DNA of 64,000 nt from CAZUMJ01 sp964621605 (GTDB lineage Bacteria; Actinomycetota; Acidimicrobiia; Acidimicrobiales; Iamiaceae): NCBI GenBank assembly GCA_964621605.1, contig CAZUMJ010000006.1:1-64000 (forward strand), in the 5' to 3' direction. A model generated the notes under the pieces. The model made no database searches. It saw only the letters and a program-made list of their open reading frames with translations, and was not told the DNA's origin. Below, piece by piece: positions 17,360-25,284 of the stretch (positions within the stretch are counted from its first letter, which is position 1; every line of letters starts with the position of its first letter). A program made the translations under genes and the position numbers.

Positions 17360-17868
17360 GACACCGGAGCAATCGCCGCCGCAGCAGCCACCAGCTCACG
17401 TCCGAGTGGGCCGAGCTGGCGTTCGACCATGCGCTCGATGAGCGTCACGGCCTCGGGCGGTGCCGGCACGAACCCGGCCCAGATGAGGTAGCCGGTCACG
17501 ATGCCGCACACCCGATCACCCAGCTCTTCGCCGTGGAGGAGCACCTTCTGCCCGCCGGCGAGCAGGTCGCGCAGCTCGGGATAGAAACGGCTCAGCCACT
17601 CCTGCGCGTCGTCGTAGGTGGACATCGGCCGGTGGCACCACGCCACGCCGGCCTCGTCGTAGTTGTGCAGGTTGTGGGGTGCAGCGATGATCGAGACGAC
17701 CTTCGTGAACCCCTGCTCGCGCACCCAGATGATCTCTTCTTGACGACGCACTCGACGGTGGTTCTCGCCGTACCCGCCGGGACGCTCCGCGACCGCGAGG
17801 CGGTCGGTCATGATCCAGTGGAAGTTGCGAGGCGGAATGCCCTGCGCCCACTTGCCCTTCACTGCCAT
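17356..17868 (-). CDS. Dual-specificity-phosphatase-like protein lacking the catalytic cysteine
   Basis: The 170-aa protein reads like a cysteine phosphatase of the DUSP/PTP class: an N-terminal NFHWIMTDRLAVAERPGGYG, a strand EQGFTKVVSII, then a beta-strand KVLLHGEELGDRV and a helix CGIVTGYLIWAG. The active-site loop HCX5R becomes HGX5R (His112, Gly113, Arg119): the nucleophile Cys is Gly, the loop Gly is Leu116 and the usual Thr/Ser after Arg is Val. It is therefore probably a pseudophosphatase that binds a ligand or protein. ATG at 17868 has GGGAGG upstream. It lies between folP and folB and overlaps folB by 4 bp, so it is co-translated with folate enzymes. Confidence 0.7.
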   Translation of the reverse strand: MAVKGKWAQGIPPRNFHWIMTDRLAVAERPGGYGENHRRVRRQEEIIWVREQGFTKVVSIIAAPHNLHNYDEAGVAWCHRPMSTYDDAQEWLSRFYPELRDLLAGGQKVLLHGEELGDRVCGIVTGYLIWAGFVPAPPEAVTLIERMVERQLGPLGRELVAAAAAIAPVS

Positions 17869-17908
17869 GCACCGACCTCCCGAACACGTGCCTTGACCTG
17901 GGTACTGC

Positions 17909-18724
17909 TCATGCTTCGACCTCAACCTGCGCGTGGCCGACCACCAACGCCCGCGCCGCCACCGTCGCGGCGACATCGTGCACGCGCACCATGCCTGCGC
18001 CAGCGGCCATCGCGGTGACCGCCGTGGCGATCGATCCGACGAGTCGGCGGTCGATCGGCACAGGGTCGCTCCGGTGCTCGGCGTCGGCGAGCAGCCGACC
18101 GAGGAACGACTTGCGGCTCGTCCCGACCACCACCGGCAACCCCGTCGCGACGAGCACCTCGAGGTTGCCGAGCAGAGCCAGGTTGTGGGCGCACGTCTTG
18201 CCGAAGCCGATGCCCGGGTCGATCCAGACCTCTCTGACCCCTGCGCCACGGGCCGCATCGGCTCGCTCGACGAGCCAGTCGTGCACCTCGGCAACGACGT
18301 CGTCGTAGTGCGGGTCGGCCTGCATCGTGCGTGGCGTGCCCTGCATGTGCATGCACACCCATGCGGCGTCGTGCCGTGCGGCGACGGCGGCGAGCCCGGG
18401 CGAACCCGACACGTCGTTGAGCATCGTCGCCCCTGCCGAGAGCGCCGCGTCTGCGACCTCGGGCTTCATGGTGTCGATCGACAGGCGGGCGCGGCCCGCC
18501 AATGCACCGATGACCGGCAGCACGCGGGCGAGCTCCGTCTCGACGTCGACCGGCGTCGCCCCAGGCCTGGTCGATTCTCCGCCGATGTCGATCACGTCCG
18601 CACCCGCGGCGATGAGACGCTCCGCGTGCGCCACCGCAGTCGGCGCGTCCGTGAAGCGTCCACCATCGGAGAACGAGTCGGGGGTGACGTTGACGACACC
18701 CATCACCAGCGGGAACACGGTCAC
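17909..18724 (-). CDS. folP: Dihydropteroate synthase
   Basis: Condenses hydroxymethyl-dihydropterin pyrophosphate with p-aminobenzoate; the sulfonamide target. The TIM-barrel protein has LVMGVVNVTPDSFSDGGRF at the start, VIDIGGESTRPGATP, then SIDTMKPEVA, MLNDVSG, IDPGIGFGKT and VGTSRKSFLG. The start is uncertain: GTG at 18724 gives 271 aa and the normal N-terminus, GTG at 18718 is equally possible, and an ATG at 18811 would overlap folE by 35 bp. Third gene of the folate block in this window after folE. Confidence 0.94.
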   Translation of the reverse strand: MTVFPLVMGVVNVTPDSFSDGGRFTDAPTAVAHAERLIAAGADVIDIGGESTRPGATPVDVETELARVLPVIGALAGRARLSIDTMKPEVADAALSAGATMLNDVSGSPGLAAVAARHDAAWVCMHMQGTPRTMQADPHYDDVVAEVHDWLVERADAARGAGVREVWIDPGIGFGKTCAHNLALLGNLEVLVATGLPVVVGTSRKSFLGRLLADAEHRSDPVPIDRRLVGSIATAVTAMAAGAGMVRVHDVAATVAARALVVGHAQVEVEA

Positions 18725-18776
18725 CCAGCCTACCGGGGCGGTCAAATCCGTGACCGGGCGCAGGTCGGGCGTGGGA

Positions 18777-19385
18777 TCAGCGTCCCTGCACGAAGCGCAT
18801 CGCTTCCTCACGCGTCGCCACGTTCGTGCGGAACAAGCCGCGCACCGCGGAGGTCACGGTGGTCGAGCCGGGCTTGCGCACCCCGCGCATGGACATGCAC
18901 AGGTGCTCGGCTTCGATCACGACCATCGCCCCCTTCGGCTGTAGCGCCGCGTCGAGCGCATCGGCGATCTGGCTGGTCAGTCGCTCCTGCACCTGCGGTC
19001 GCTTGGCGTAGCCGTCGACGAGACGGGCGAGCTTCGACAGACCGGTCACACGGCCCTCTTCGTTCGGGATGTACGCCACGTGCGCCTTCCCCACCCACGG
19101 CAGGAGGTGGTGCTCGCAGCACGAGAACATCGGGATGTCGCGCACCATGACCATCTCGTCGTGACCCGCTTCGAACGTCACCCCGAGGTGCCGAGTCGGG
19201 TCCTCGCTGAGCCCGCTGAACACCTCGGCGTACATGCGTGCAACCCGGGCAGGGGTGTCGAGCAGCCCGTCGCGGGTCGGGTCCTCGCCGATGGCGAGCA
19301 AGATCTCGCGCACGGCAGCTTCGATCCGTGGCTGGTCGACCGGGGGGTGACCCGCTCCCCCCGGGGTCGGCGGTGGCGCGCTCAC
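18777..19385 (-). CDS. folE: GTP cyclohydrolase I
   Basis: Converts GTP to dihydroneopterin triphosphate, the entry to folate synthesis. The 202-aa T-fold enzyme has the zinc site FSCCEHHLLPW and a late Cys in HLCMSMRGV, plus GRVTGLSKLARLVD and RPQVQERLTSQIAD. GTG start at 19385 overlaps the hpt stop (GTGA). In mycobacteria an ftsH gene lies between hpt and folE; here they are fused end to end. Confidence 0.97.
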   Translation of the reverse strand: MSAPPPTPGGAGHPPVDQPRIEAAVREILLAIGEDPTRDGLLDTPARVARMYAEVFSGLSEDPTRHLGVTFEAGHDEMVMVRDIPMFSCCEHHLLPWVGKAHVAYIPNEEGRVTGLSKLARLVDGYAKRPQVQERLTSQIADALDAALQPKGAMVVIEAEHLCMSMRGVRKPGSTTVTSAVRGLFRTNVATREEAMRFVQGR

Positions 19386-19993
19386 TGCTGGCCCTCTAGG
19401 CGATGCAGGTCGGGCAGGTTGCGGTACCGCTCGCCGAGGTCGAGGCCGTACCCGATCACGAACTCGGGTGGGATCGTGAAGCCCTCGTAGCGAAGGTGGG
19501 GGTTCGCGGCCTGCAACCCCTCCCGTACGAAGAGGGCGCAGACGCTCAGCGACTCGGGATGCCGGGCCTTGAGGTTCTTGCGCAGGTAGCGAAGCGTCAG
19601 GCCGCTGTCGACGATGTCCTCGACGAGCAGCACGTGCCGACCGGTCAGGTCGATGTCGAGGTCCTTCACGATGCGCACCACACCGCTCGTGCGCGTCGCA
19701 CTGCCGTAGGAGGCGACGGCCATGAAGTCGACCTCGACGGGCAGGTCGATCGCCCGTGTCAGGTCGGCGAGAAACATGTACGCGCCCTTGAGGACACCGA
19801 CGAGGACGATCGGACGCTCGTCGGCCGCGATGACCTCACGGAAGTCTGCGGTGATCTCCGCGCCGAGCGCCGCAACGCGCTCGGCGATGCTCTCGGCCGA
19901 ACACACCACCGGACCGATCGCGGGGTCGGTCGCGGCCCAGCCACCGCGGGCATGCGGTTGGGGGGTGGGATCGGCCGGTACGGGCGACGACAT
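19382..19993 (-). CDS. hpt: Hypoxanthine phosphoribosyltransferase
   Basis: Salvages hypoxanthine and guanine with PRPP. The 203-aa type I phosphoribosyltransferase has the PRPP loop VLLVEDIVDSGLTL, the substrate segment VLVGVLKGAYMF and a C-terminal PPEFVIGYGLDLGERYRNLP. ATG at 19993 is chosen because GGAGG lies 6 nt upstream; an in-frame ATG 10 codons earlier lacks this. It follows tilS by 63 bp, the usual pairing. Confidence 0.95.
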   Translation of the reverse strand: MSSPVPADPTPQPHARGGWAATDPAIGPVVCSAESIAERVAALGAEITADFREVIAADERPIVLVGVLKGAYMFLADLTRAIDLPVEVDFMAVASYGSATRTSGVVRIVKDLDIDLTGRHVLLVEDIVDSGLTLRYLRKNLKARHPESLSVCALFVREGLQAANPHLRYEGFTIPPEFVIGYGLDLGERYRNLPDLHRLEGQQ

Positions 19994-20056
19994 GCGGTCC
20001 TCCGGGTCGAACGGTCGATGCATCCTCGCGCGTCGCCGGCGCGGAGCCGAAGCGCG

Positions 20057-21016
20057 TCACTCGACGCGGAGCCGACCCCCGCGGCGCGCCACGCGCACAC
20101 CGCCGGCAACCTCCGTGGCGACGACGTCGCCTCTGGCCACGTCGCGCACGCGTTCGACGGCGTCGGCATCGGGCGGCACGCCACCGAGGAACGGGCGCAA
20201 CCAGGCGCGCACCGCGCGGCGCGCCAAGGCGGGCGGCGCGTCGCGCAGCGCGCGTGCGTCACGCGGATCGAGTGCCGCGGCGAGCTGGTCGAGCAGGTGC
20301 ACCTCGTCGGCGAGCACGCCCGCCTGACGTGCAAGGAGCGCAGCGACATCGCGCTGCGCGACGTCGCCGAGCAACGGGAGCACCTCGGCGCGCACCCGAT
20401 TGCGCACGAAGCGAGGGTCGCGGTTCGACGGGTCGTGCACGACCTCCAGGCCCGCCGCATCGCACAAGGCGACCGTCTCGACCCGCCGCAGTTCGAGGAG
20501 CGGGCGACACGGGCCACCCCCCGGCCGCATCGGCGCAAGCCCGTCGAGGCCGGACCCCCGCAGCAGGTTCACGACGACGGTCTCGGCGAGATCGTCGAGG
20601 GTGTGGCCCGTCCACACATCGGGCGGCAGCACCGCGTACCGGGCGGCGCGGGCTCGGGCCTCGAGGTTTGGGCCCGCCGCGACCTCGACCCGGAGGCGCC
20701 GCGTCGACGCCCCGAGGCGCGAGGCGGCCGCCTCGACCACGTCGGCTTCGTCGGCGGACCCGTCCCGCAGGCCGTGATCGACGTGCACCGCCTCTACCCG
20801 ATACCCGGCGAGCCGCGACAGCACGAGCAGCGCGAGCGAGTCGGCTCCGCCCGACACGGCGAGGGCGACGACGCCCGGTGCCATCGGCGCGCCGGTGTGC
20901 GGCGTGCACGCGTTGCCCCCTGCGGGAAATCGGCAGCGGGACAGCAACGCGGCACCGAGGTCACGCGCCGCCGCAGGGAGCGCGCCGGCGCCGAGCGGCT
21001 GCGACGGCTCCGCCAC
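20057..21016 (-). CDS. tilS: tRNA(Ile)-lysidine synthase
   Basis: Attaches lysine to C34 of the CAU tRNA-Ile so that it reads AUA. The PP-loop motif SGGADSLALL (about 55-64) is followed by AVHVDHGLRDGSADEADVV, WTGHTLDDLAETVV and LLELRRVETVALCDAAGL. Start GTG at 21016 gives 319 aa and keeps the family N-terminus (LLSRCRFPAGG); an ATG at residue 45 would cut this off. It starts 18 bp after the zincin gene ends. The C-terminal substrate-binding region is shorter than in enterobacteria, as usual in actinobacteria. Confidence 0.92.
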   Translation of the reverse strand: MAEPSQPLGAGALPAAARDLGAALLSRCRFPAGGNACTPHTGAPMAPGVVALAVSGGADSLALLVLSRLAGYRVEAVHVDHGLRDGSADEADVVEAAASRLGASTRRLRVEVAAGPNLEARARAARYAVLPPDVWTGHTLDDLAETVVVNLLRGSGLDGLAPMRPGGGPCRPLLELRRVETVALCDAAGLEVVHDPSNRDPRFVRNRVRAEVLPLLGDVAQRDVAALLARQAGVLADEVHLLDQLAAALDPRDARALRDAPPALARRAVRAWLRPFLGGVPPDADAVERVRDVARGDVVATEVAGGVRVARRGGRLRVE

Positions 21017-21033
21017 CGGCAGGGGCGCCCGTC

Positions 21034-22107
21034 TCAGGCCGGCAACGCCGGGAGCAGCCCAACCCGGTCGATCCAGCTTTGCGGGGAGCGGATCTCGCTG
21101 ATCGTCGGGAGGTTCACCGCTGACTCCCATGCACGGTCGAGGAGGGCGGTCCCGCCATGGCGCTCGACCTCTCGGATGAAGTCCTCGCCTGCCTCGTACT
21201 GACGCATCTTCGCTTCGAGCCCGGTGAGGCGCTGCACGAGCCGCAGGAACGGGTTGGTCTGCTGACGCCGCTGACGCAGCACCCGCCCGAACCGCTCCGC
21301 GTTGGGGATGCGGTCGGCGCCTGCTCGGTCCATGGTGATGTCGCCGTGGCCTTCGAGCAGGCTCATGAGACCGCTGAGGTGGGTGAGCGCGTCGCGCTGG
21401 TCGGGCGACGCGAACACGGCTGCAAGACCACCCTCGTCGAGCGGGTTGCGGCCGTTGCGCAGCTCCTGCGCGGCATGCCCCAACGCGTTGAGCAGCGCCC
21501 CCGGGTCGGGGTCGATGCCGCCCAACGTCTGGCCGACGAGACCGAGGAAGTGCTCGCGCATCCACGGCACGCCGGTGAACTGCGCGCGGTGGGTGACCTC
21601 GTGGAGCGCCAGCCACAGCCGGAACTCTCGCGGCGGGAAGGCGTAGGTCTTCTCGAGGGCGATGATGTTCGGCCCGACGTAGTAGACGAGGTCTTGCTCC
21701 TCGGGCTTGTCGTCTTCGATGACGAGGAGGTCGTACTGCCCGAGCACCCTCCCCGACATCCAGCCGAGCAGTGCCCCGAGCTCGGCGCCTGCCACGCGGG
21801 TGGCGACGGGCGCGAAGGGGCTGCGGGCCAGGCGGTCGCCGAACTTCTCGCTGACGGGACGCAGGAGCCGCTCGAACGTGGCCACGTTGGCGCGCACCCA
21901 GCCAGCGCGGTCTGTGACGCGAGCCCTTGCGGGACCGGCCAGGCTGTACAGCCCGGTCGTCTCGGACACCGCAGCTTCGGCCTGTGCGGTGAGCTCGTCG
22001 AAATCGGGCGCCAGCGAGCTGTAGTGGTACGACTCGGCGAACGGTTCACGGCCCGTTGCGCGAAGCGCGACGCGCTCGGCGGTTGACCAGTCGACCGCGG
22101 TGGCCAT
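21034..22107 (-). CDS. Zinc-dependent metalloprotease-like protein (DUF2342/F420-associated zincin family)
   Basis: The 357-aa protein has a zinc-binding HEVTH (His169-Glu170-His173) in LALHEVTHRAQFTGVPWM and a downstream LEGHGDITMD that may supply the third ligand. This is the actinobacterial zincin-like family, often annotated as F420-biosynthesis associated, whose substrate is unknown. It sits immediately upstream of tilS, as in mycobacteria (Rv3626c-Rv3625c, from memory). ATG at 22107. No signal peptide is seen. Confidence 0.88.
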   Translation of the reverse strand: MATAVDWSTAERVALRATGREPFAESYHYSSLAPDFDELTAQAEAAVSETTGLYSLAGPARARVTDRAGWVRANVATFERLLRPVSEKFGDRLARSPFAPVATRVAGAELGALLGWMSGRVLGQYDLLVIEDDKPEEQDLVYYVGPNIIALEKTYAFPPREFRLWLALHEVTHRAQFTGVPWMREHFLGLVGQTLGGIDPDPGALLNALGHAAQELRNGRNPLDEGGLAAVFASPDQRDALTHLSGLMSLLEGHGDITMDRAGADRIPNAERFGRVLRQRRQQTNPFLRLVQRLTGLEAKMRQYEAGEDFIREVERHGGTALLDRAWESAVNLPTISEIRSPQSWIDRVGLLPALPA

Positions 22108-22116
22108 GCGGCGGTG

Positions 22117-22272
22117 CTAGCGGCGCCGCGGCGGGAAGGGGAACTCGCCCGGCGGATACTTCGGGGCGACGCCCTTCACGAGATAGCCAGCCAGGAGCGC
22201 CAGGAGCGTGCCGATCGTGGCGACCACCAGCACCGGCGCGATCCAGAACGTCCAGACCACGGAGAACACCAT
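22117..22272 (-). CDS. Small single-pass membrane protein (51 aa)
   Basis: The short frame starts MVFSVVWTFWIAPVLVVATI and continues with GTLLALLAGYLVKGVAPKYP, ending in a Pro/Arg-rich tail. One strong transmembrane helix spans about residues 3-34. It ends 9 bp before the zincin gene on the same strand and so is probably co-transcribed. The frame is supported by position, hydrophobic pattern and the clean fit between its neighbours. No good ribosome site is visible, and the GTG at codon 2 is an alternative start. Function unknown. Confidence 0.55.
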   Translation of the reverse strand: MVFSVVWTFWIAPVLVVATIGTLLALLAGYLVKGVAPKYPPGEFPFPPRRR

Positions 22273-22329
22273 GGAGGGCATCCTAGGTCCGCGACCTGCC
22301 CTACCTCGAACGCGCCGGTGGGTGCGCCC

Positions 22330-22803
22330 TCACGACGGCGTGTGCGGCACCACGAGCACCCCGAACGCCTTCGAGATGACGTCGATCGCGCGGTCGGTGT
22401 CTGTGGAGAAGCGAACCGGATCGACGTGCGACCGGGCATCGGTGCGCAAACGGTCGACCGCGACCTGCACCTCGTTGATGGTGCGTTCACCGAACCACGG
22501 CGTCACGTCGATCGCCTTGTCGAGGCGGTGACGCACCACGTCGAGGGTGGTCGCAAACGTTGCGTCTGTGTGGCCGCCTTCGCCGAGGCGTGTCTGCTCG
22601 TAGGTGCTGGGGAGCTCCTGCAGCAGCGCGATGACCTCGTTGCCGTGGGCCTTGGAGGTGGCGATCTTGTCTGCCACCGTCGGTGCCGTGGCGCGGCCTC
22701 CGAGGAACCCCAACGCGGCACCGAGCACGAGGCCGACGACCAGGCAGGCAAGGATCGCAAGCACCCGGCCACGACCTCCGCGGGCTGGTTGCGCTGCGGT
22801 CAA
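22330..22803 (-). CDS. Hypothetical single-TM protein
   Basis: 157 aa from a TTG start at 22803, chosen because TGAGGAG lies 6 nt upstream, whereas the longer frame beginning at 22980 overlaps rsrA and is Arg-rich noise. A short cytoplasmic Ala/Arg segment is followed by a helix (VLAILACLVVGLVLGAALGF, about 14-33) and an exported helical domain of about 120 residues. Two internal segments (DVVRHRLDKAIDVTPW, VQVAVDRLRTDARSHVDP) suggest a small helical bundle. No family recognised. It lies 57 bp upstream of the 51-aa membrane protein. Confidence 0.6.
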   Translation of the reverse strand: MTAAQPARGGRGRVLAILACLVVGLVLGAALGFLGGRATAPTVADKIATSKAHGNEVIALLQELPSTYEQTRLGEGGHTDATFATTLDVVRHRLDKAIDVTPWFGERTINEVQVAVDRLRTDARSHVDPVRFSTDTDRAIDVISKAFGVLVVPHTPS

Positions 22804-22898
22804 GCGGGGCTCCTCAGGGTCGGACGTGCCGCCGTGCGCGACAACCCGGCGCAACGCTAGCCCTGATCGCCGCCGAAGCCGGCCGAGTGCGCGCCTGC

Positions 22899-23144
22899 TC
22901 AGCGGGAGGGGTCGACGCCTTCGGCTCGCAACGCCTCGGCGACCCTCGCCCGCAGCTCGTCCGGACACTCGGCGCGGCACTTCGCCGCGATGACCGCCTT
23001 GAGCTCGACCTCGAAGTCGAACGCTTCCAAGCAGGGGTTGCAGCGATCGATGTGTTCGGCGATGAGGTGGCGACGCGCGTCGGTCAGCTCACCGTCGAGG
23101 AACTCGTACAGCTCCCGGAGGGCGTCGTTGCAGTCGTCGGTCAT
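22899..23144 (-). CDS. rsrA: Zinc-binding anti-sigma factor (RsrA-like, mycothiol system)
   Basis: The 81-aa ZAS-family anti-sigma factor has Cys5 and the zinc motif HIDRCNPC (His31, Cys35, Cys38), in the RsrA order. In Streptomyces RsrA, oxidation of these Cys forms a disulfide, releases zinc and frees SigR; the same redox switch is inferred here. It follows the sigma gene by 20 bp on the same strand, the standard arrangement. ATG at 23144. Confidence 0.92.
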   Translation of the reverse strand: MTDDCNDALRELYEFLDGELTDARRHLIAEHIDRCNPCLEAFDFEVELKAVIAAKCRAECPDELRARVAEALRAEGVDPSR

Positions 23145-23164
23145 GGTGGTCTCGTGAGGGGAGG

Positions 23165-23755
23165 TCAGGCCGAGTGGCCGGTGGGAGCGGGCTCGCTTGC
23201 CGCTTCGAGCAGCCCTCGGGCGATGGCGAAGTCGTACAACCGCTTCTGCAGCGACTTTCTTCCCCGATGGAGCCGGCTCATGACCGTGCCGATCGGGATG
23301 TCGAGGATCTCGGCGATCTCCTTGTAGGAGAACCCCTCGACGTCCGCGAGCAGCACGGCCATGCGGAACGTCTCGGGAAGGGCCTCGAGGGCCTCGGTCA
23401 CCTCGGTCTCGGTGAACCAATCCATCAGCTCGTCTTCGGCGCTCCGCCCGAGGCCGGCGAGGTCGGACAGGTGGCGGTAGAGGTAGAGCTCTTCGATGTC
23501 ATCGAGCTCGGTCTCGTCGGGGCGCCGCTGCCGCGCCCGATACGAGTTGATGAAGGTGTTGGTGAGGATGCGGTACAGCCAGGCCTTGAGGTTGGTGCCC
23601 TGCTCGAACCCGCCGAAGCCTCGGTACGCACGCAGGAACGTCTCTTGCAGGAGGTCTTCGGCGTCGGCGGGGTTGCGCGTCATGCGCAGCGCCGCCGAGT
23701 AGAGCGATGACATCAGCGGCATCGCCTGCTCGCTGAAGGTCGCCTGGTCAGCCAT
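23165..23755 (-). CDS. sigR: RNA polymerase ECF sigma factor, SigR/SigH type
   Basis: The 196-aa sigma factor has region 2 (RNPADAEDLLQETFLRAYRG, AWLYRILTNTFINSYR) and region 4 with a helix-turn-helix (YKEIAEILDIPIGTVMSRLH RGR). Together with the adjacent ZAS anti-sigma it matches the SigR/SigH oxidative-stress regulator of actinobacteria, which drives thiol homeostasis genes. ATG at 23755. It starts 9 bp after the 242-aa hypothetical gene ends, so it may be in an operon with it. Confidence 0.93.
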   Translation of the reverse strand: MADQATFSEQAMPLMSSLYSAALRMTRNPADAEDLLQETFLRAYRGFGGFEQGTNLKAWLYRILTNTFINSYRARQRRPDETELDDIEELYLYRHLSDLAGLGRSAEDELMDWFTETEVTEALEALPETFRMAVLLADVEGFSYKEIAEILDIPIGTVMSRLHRGRKSLQKRLYDFAIARGLLEAASEPAPTGHSA

Positions 23756-23764
23756 CTCCGAAGG

Positions 23765-24493
23765 CTACCCGGCGGGTGTGACGGCGACCGTGTCGCACGA
23801 CGCCTGGTGCACCACTCGGGCGACCCCGCGCACTGCGACCTCGTCTGTCCGCCGCGGTTCGATCCACGCCCCGGGGTCGAGACTCGCCGGGAGCGGTGGG
23901 TACCAGACCAAGGCGCCGTCGACGGGTCGGTAGCGAGCAACCGTTGCACGTCTTGTACAGGTGAAGTCGCCGACCAGCAGTTGGTCGCCGGCGATCCCGG
24001 CGCGGTAGCGCCGCTCGGCCCCGCCGGCTTCGGTCACCACAAGCCAGGGAGCGGCCCAGCGCACCAGCTGAGGGCAGCCCAGCCCCAGGAGGTCTGCCTG
24101 AACCGGCGCAGCAGACCCACCGGGAACGCCATGGTCCACGGCGTCGGGGGGTGCCGACTCGAACGGACACGAAGCCTCCGCGCTCGGGGTCGGCTGCGCC
24201 GCTCCGGCGGCGTGGGCCGGCGCCGCGGGGTCTACTACGCCTGCGCTGCCGCTCGGCGCCGCACCCAGACGTGGGCGCGCCGCGCCCGGCGGAACCGCGA
24301 GCCGCACCGCCCCCCAACCGAGCAGTGCGAGCCCGACCGTGCCGACCAGCAGCCGGGCCACCAGCGGCACACGACCGCCCCCGGGAAGCGCCGGCGGCGG
24401 TGGGAGGGGCGGGCGAGGCCCGAACTCGACCGTCGCGTCGACATCGTGCGGGGCATCGGCTTGAGCCGGCAGATCGTCCCCTGGTCGCGCCAC
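23765..24493 (-). CDS. Hypothetical single-TM exported protein
   Basis: The 242-aa protein has a Pro-rich cytoplasmic head (RPPLPPPPALPGGG), one transmembrane helix (VARLLVGTVGLALLGWGAVR, about 44-63) and a Pro/Ala linker. A C-terminal extracytoplasmic domain of about 130 residues has four Cys (ASCPFES, GLGCPQL, FTCTRR, ASCDTV) that could form two disulfides. No family is recognised. GTG start. It lies directly upstream of sigR with 9 bp between, so it could be regulated together with the redox sigma. Confidence 0.65.
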   Translation of the reverse strand: MARPGDDLPAQADAPHDVDATVEFGPRPPLPPPPALPGGGRVPLVARLLVGTVGLALLGWGAVRLAVPPGAARPRLGAAPSGSAGVVDPAAPAHAAGAAQPTPSAEASCPFESAPPDAVDHGVPGGSAAPVQADLLGLGCPQLVRWAAPWLVVTEAGGAERRYRAGIAGDQLLVGDFTCTRRATVARYRPVDGALVWYPPLPASLDPGAWIEPRRTDEVAVRGVARVVHQASCDTVAVTPAG

Positions 24494-24594
24494 GGGCGAG
24501 GTTCTACCCAGCGGGACCGCCGCTCAACCGTCTGGCCCGCGGAGTCGGTCGCGGCGTGCCCGACCGTGAACCGTCCTCTTGCACCGTCCTGCGC

Positions 24595-25284
24595 TCAGCG
24601 CGCGGGCAAGATGCCGAGCAGGCGACCGGCCTGATCGAGGTCGGCGACCTCGGCGTCGACCGTGGAGCGCGAGGCCACGTCCTCGTGCAGCGAACCCACA
24701 CGCCGGACGCGCACCGTCGCCCACCCGAGATCTGCGGGCGCAGCAAAGTCCTTCGTCGGATTGTCTGCGACATAGACGAAGGCAGACGGATCGACACGCC
24801 CGACCCGAGACGCGATGTCGGTGAAGGCACGGGGGTGCGGCTTGCCGAAACCGGGGCCATACGACGCGGTGCAGACGACATCGACACCCCAAGCGGCCAG
24901 GCCAAGTGCCGCCACCTTCGCCTGCTGGCTGCTGAGCGGCCCGTCGGTCACCGCCGCGAGGGCCATGCCCGCGCCGCGGGCGGCGTCGAGCAAGCGAACC
25001 GCGTCGTCGGCAAGCGCGATGACCGGCGCGTGGTCGCGGTAGCAGGCGACGAGCTCTTCGACGTGTGCTGCACGCGGGAGGTCGAGGACAGCCAGGGTTC
25101 TGTCGAACGTGTCGCCACGGACCCCGTCGCAGAACAGCCCCCACGCCACGGTTGCGAACCGCGGCTCGTCGAGGAACGCGGCAACCGCCTCGAACCCCGA
25201 TCGGACGTAGTCACGTTCGAGGTACAAGGTGTCGTCGACGTCGAGCACCAGCACGCGGACGGCGCCCAAGGCCGCGGCACTCAC
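24595..25284 (-). CDS. HAD-family hydrolase
   Basis: The 229-aa HAD phosphatase has motif I VLVLDVDDTLYLERD (nucleophile first Asp), motif II AVTDGPLSSQQ, the Lys in GFGKPHPRAF and motif IV VADNPTKDFAAP. A helical cap lies between motifs I and II. Start GTG at 25284 overlaps the upstream ATP-grasp stop by 4 bp (GTGA), so the two are coupled and probably act on related substrates; the substrate is unknown. Confidence 0.88.
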   Translation of the reverse strand: MSAAALGAVRVLVLDVDDTLYLERDYVRSGFEAVAAFLDEPRFATVAWGLFCDGVRGDTFDRTLAVLDLPRAAHVEELVACYRDHAPVIALADDAVRLLDAARGAGMALAAVTDGPLSSQQAKVAALGLAAWGVDVVCTASYGPGFGKPHPRAFTDIASRVGRVDPSAFVYVADNPTKDFAAPADLGWATVRVRRVGSLHEDVASRSTVDAEVADLDQAGRLLGILPAR

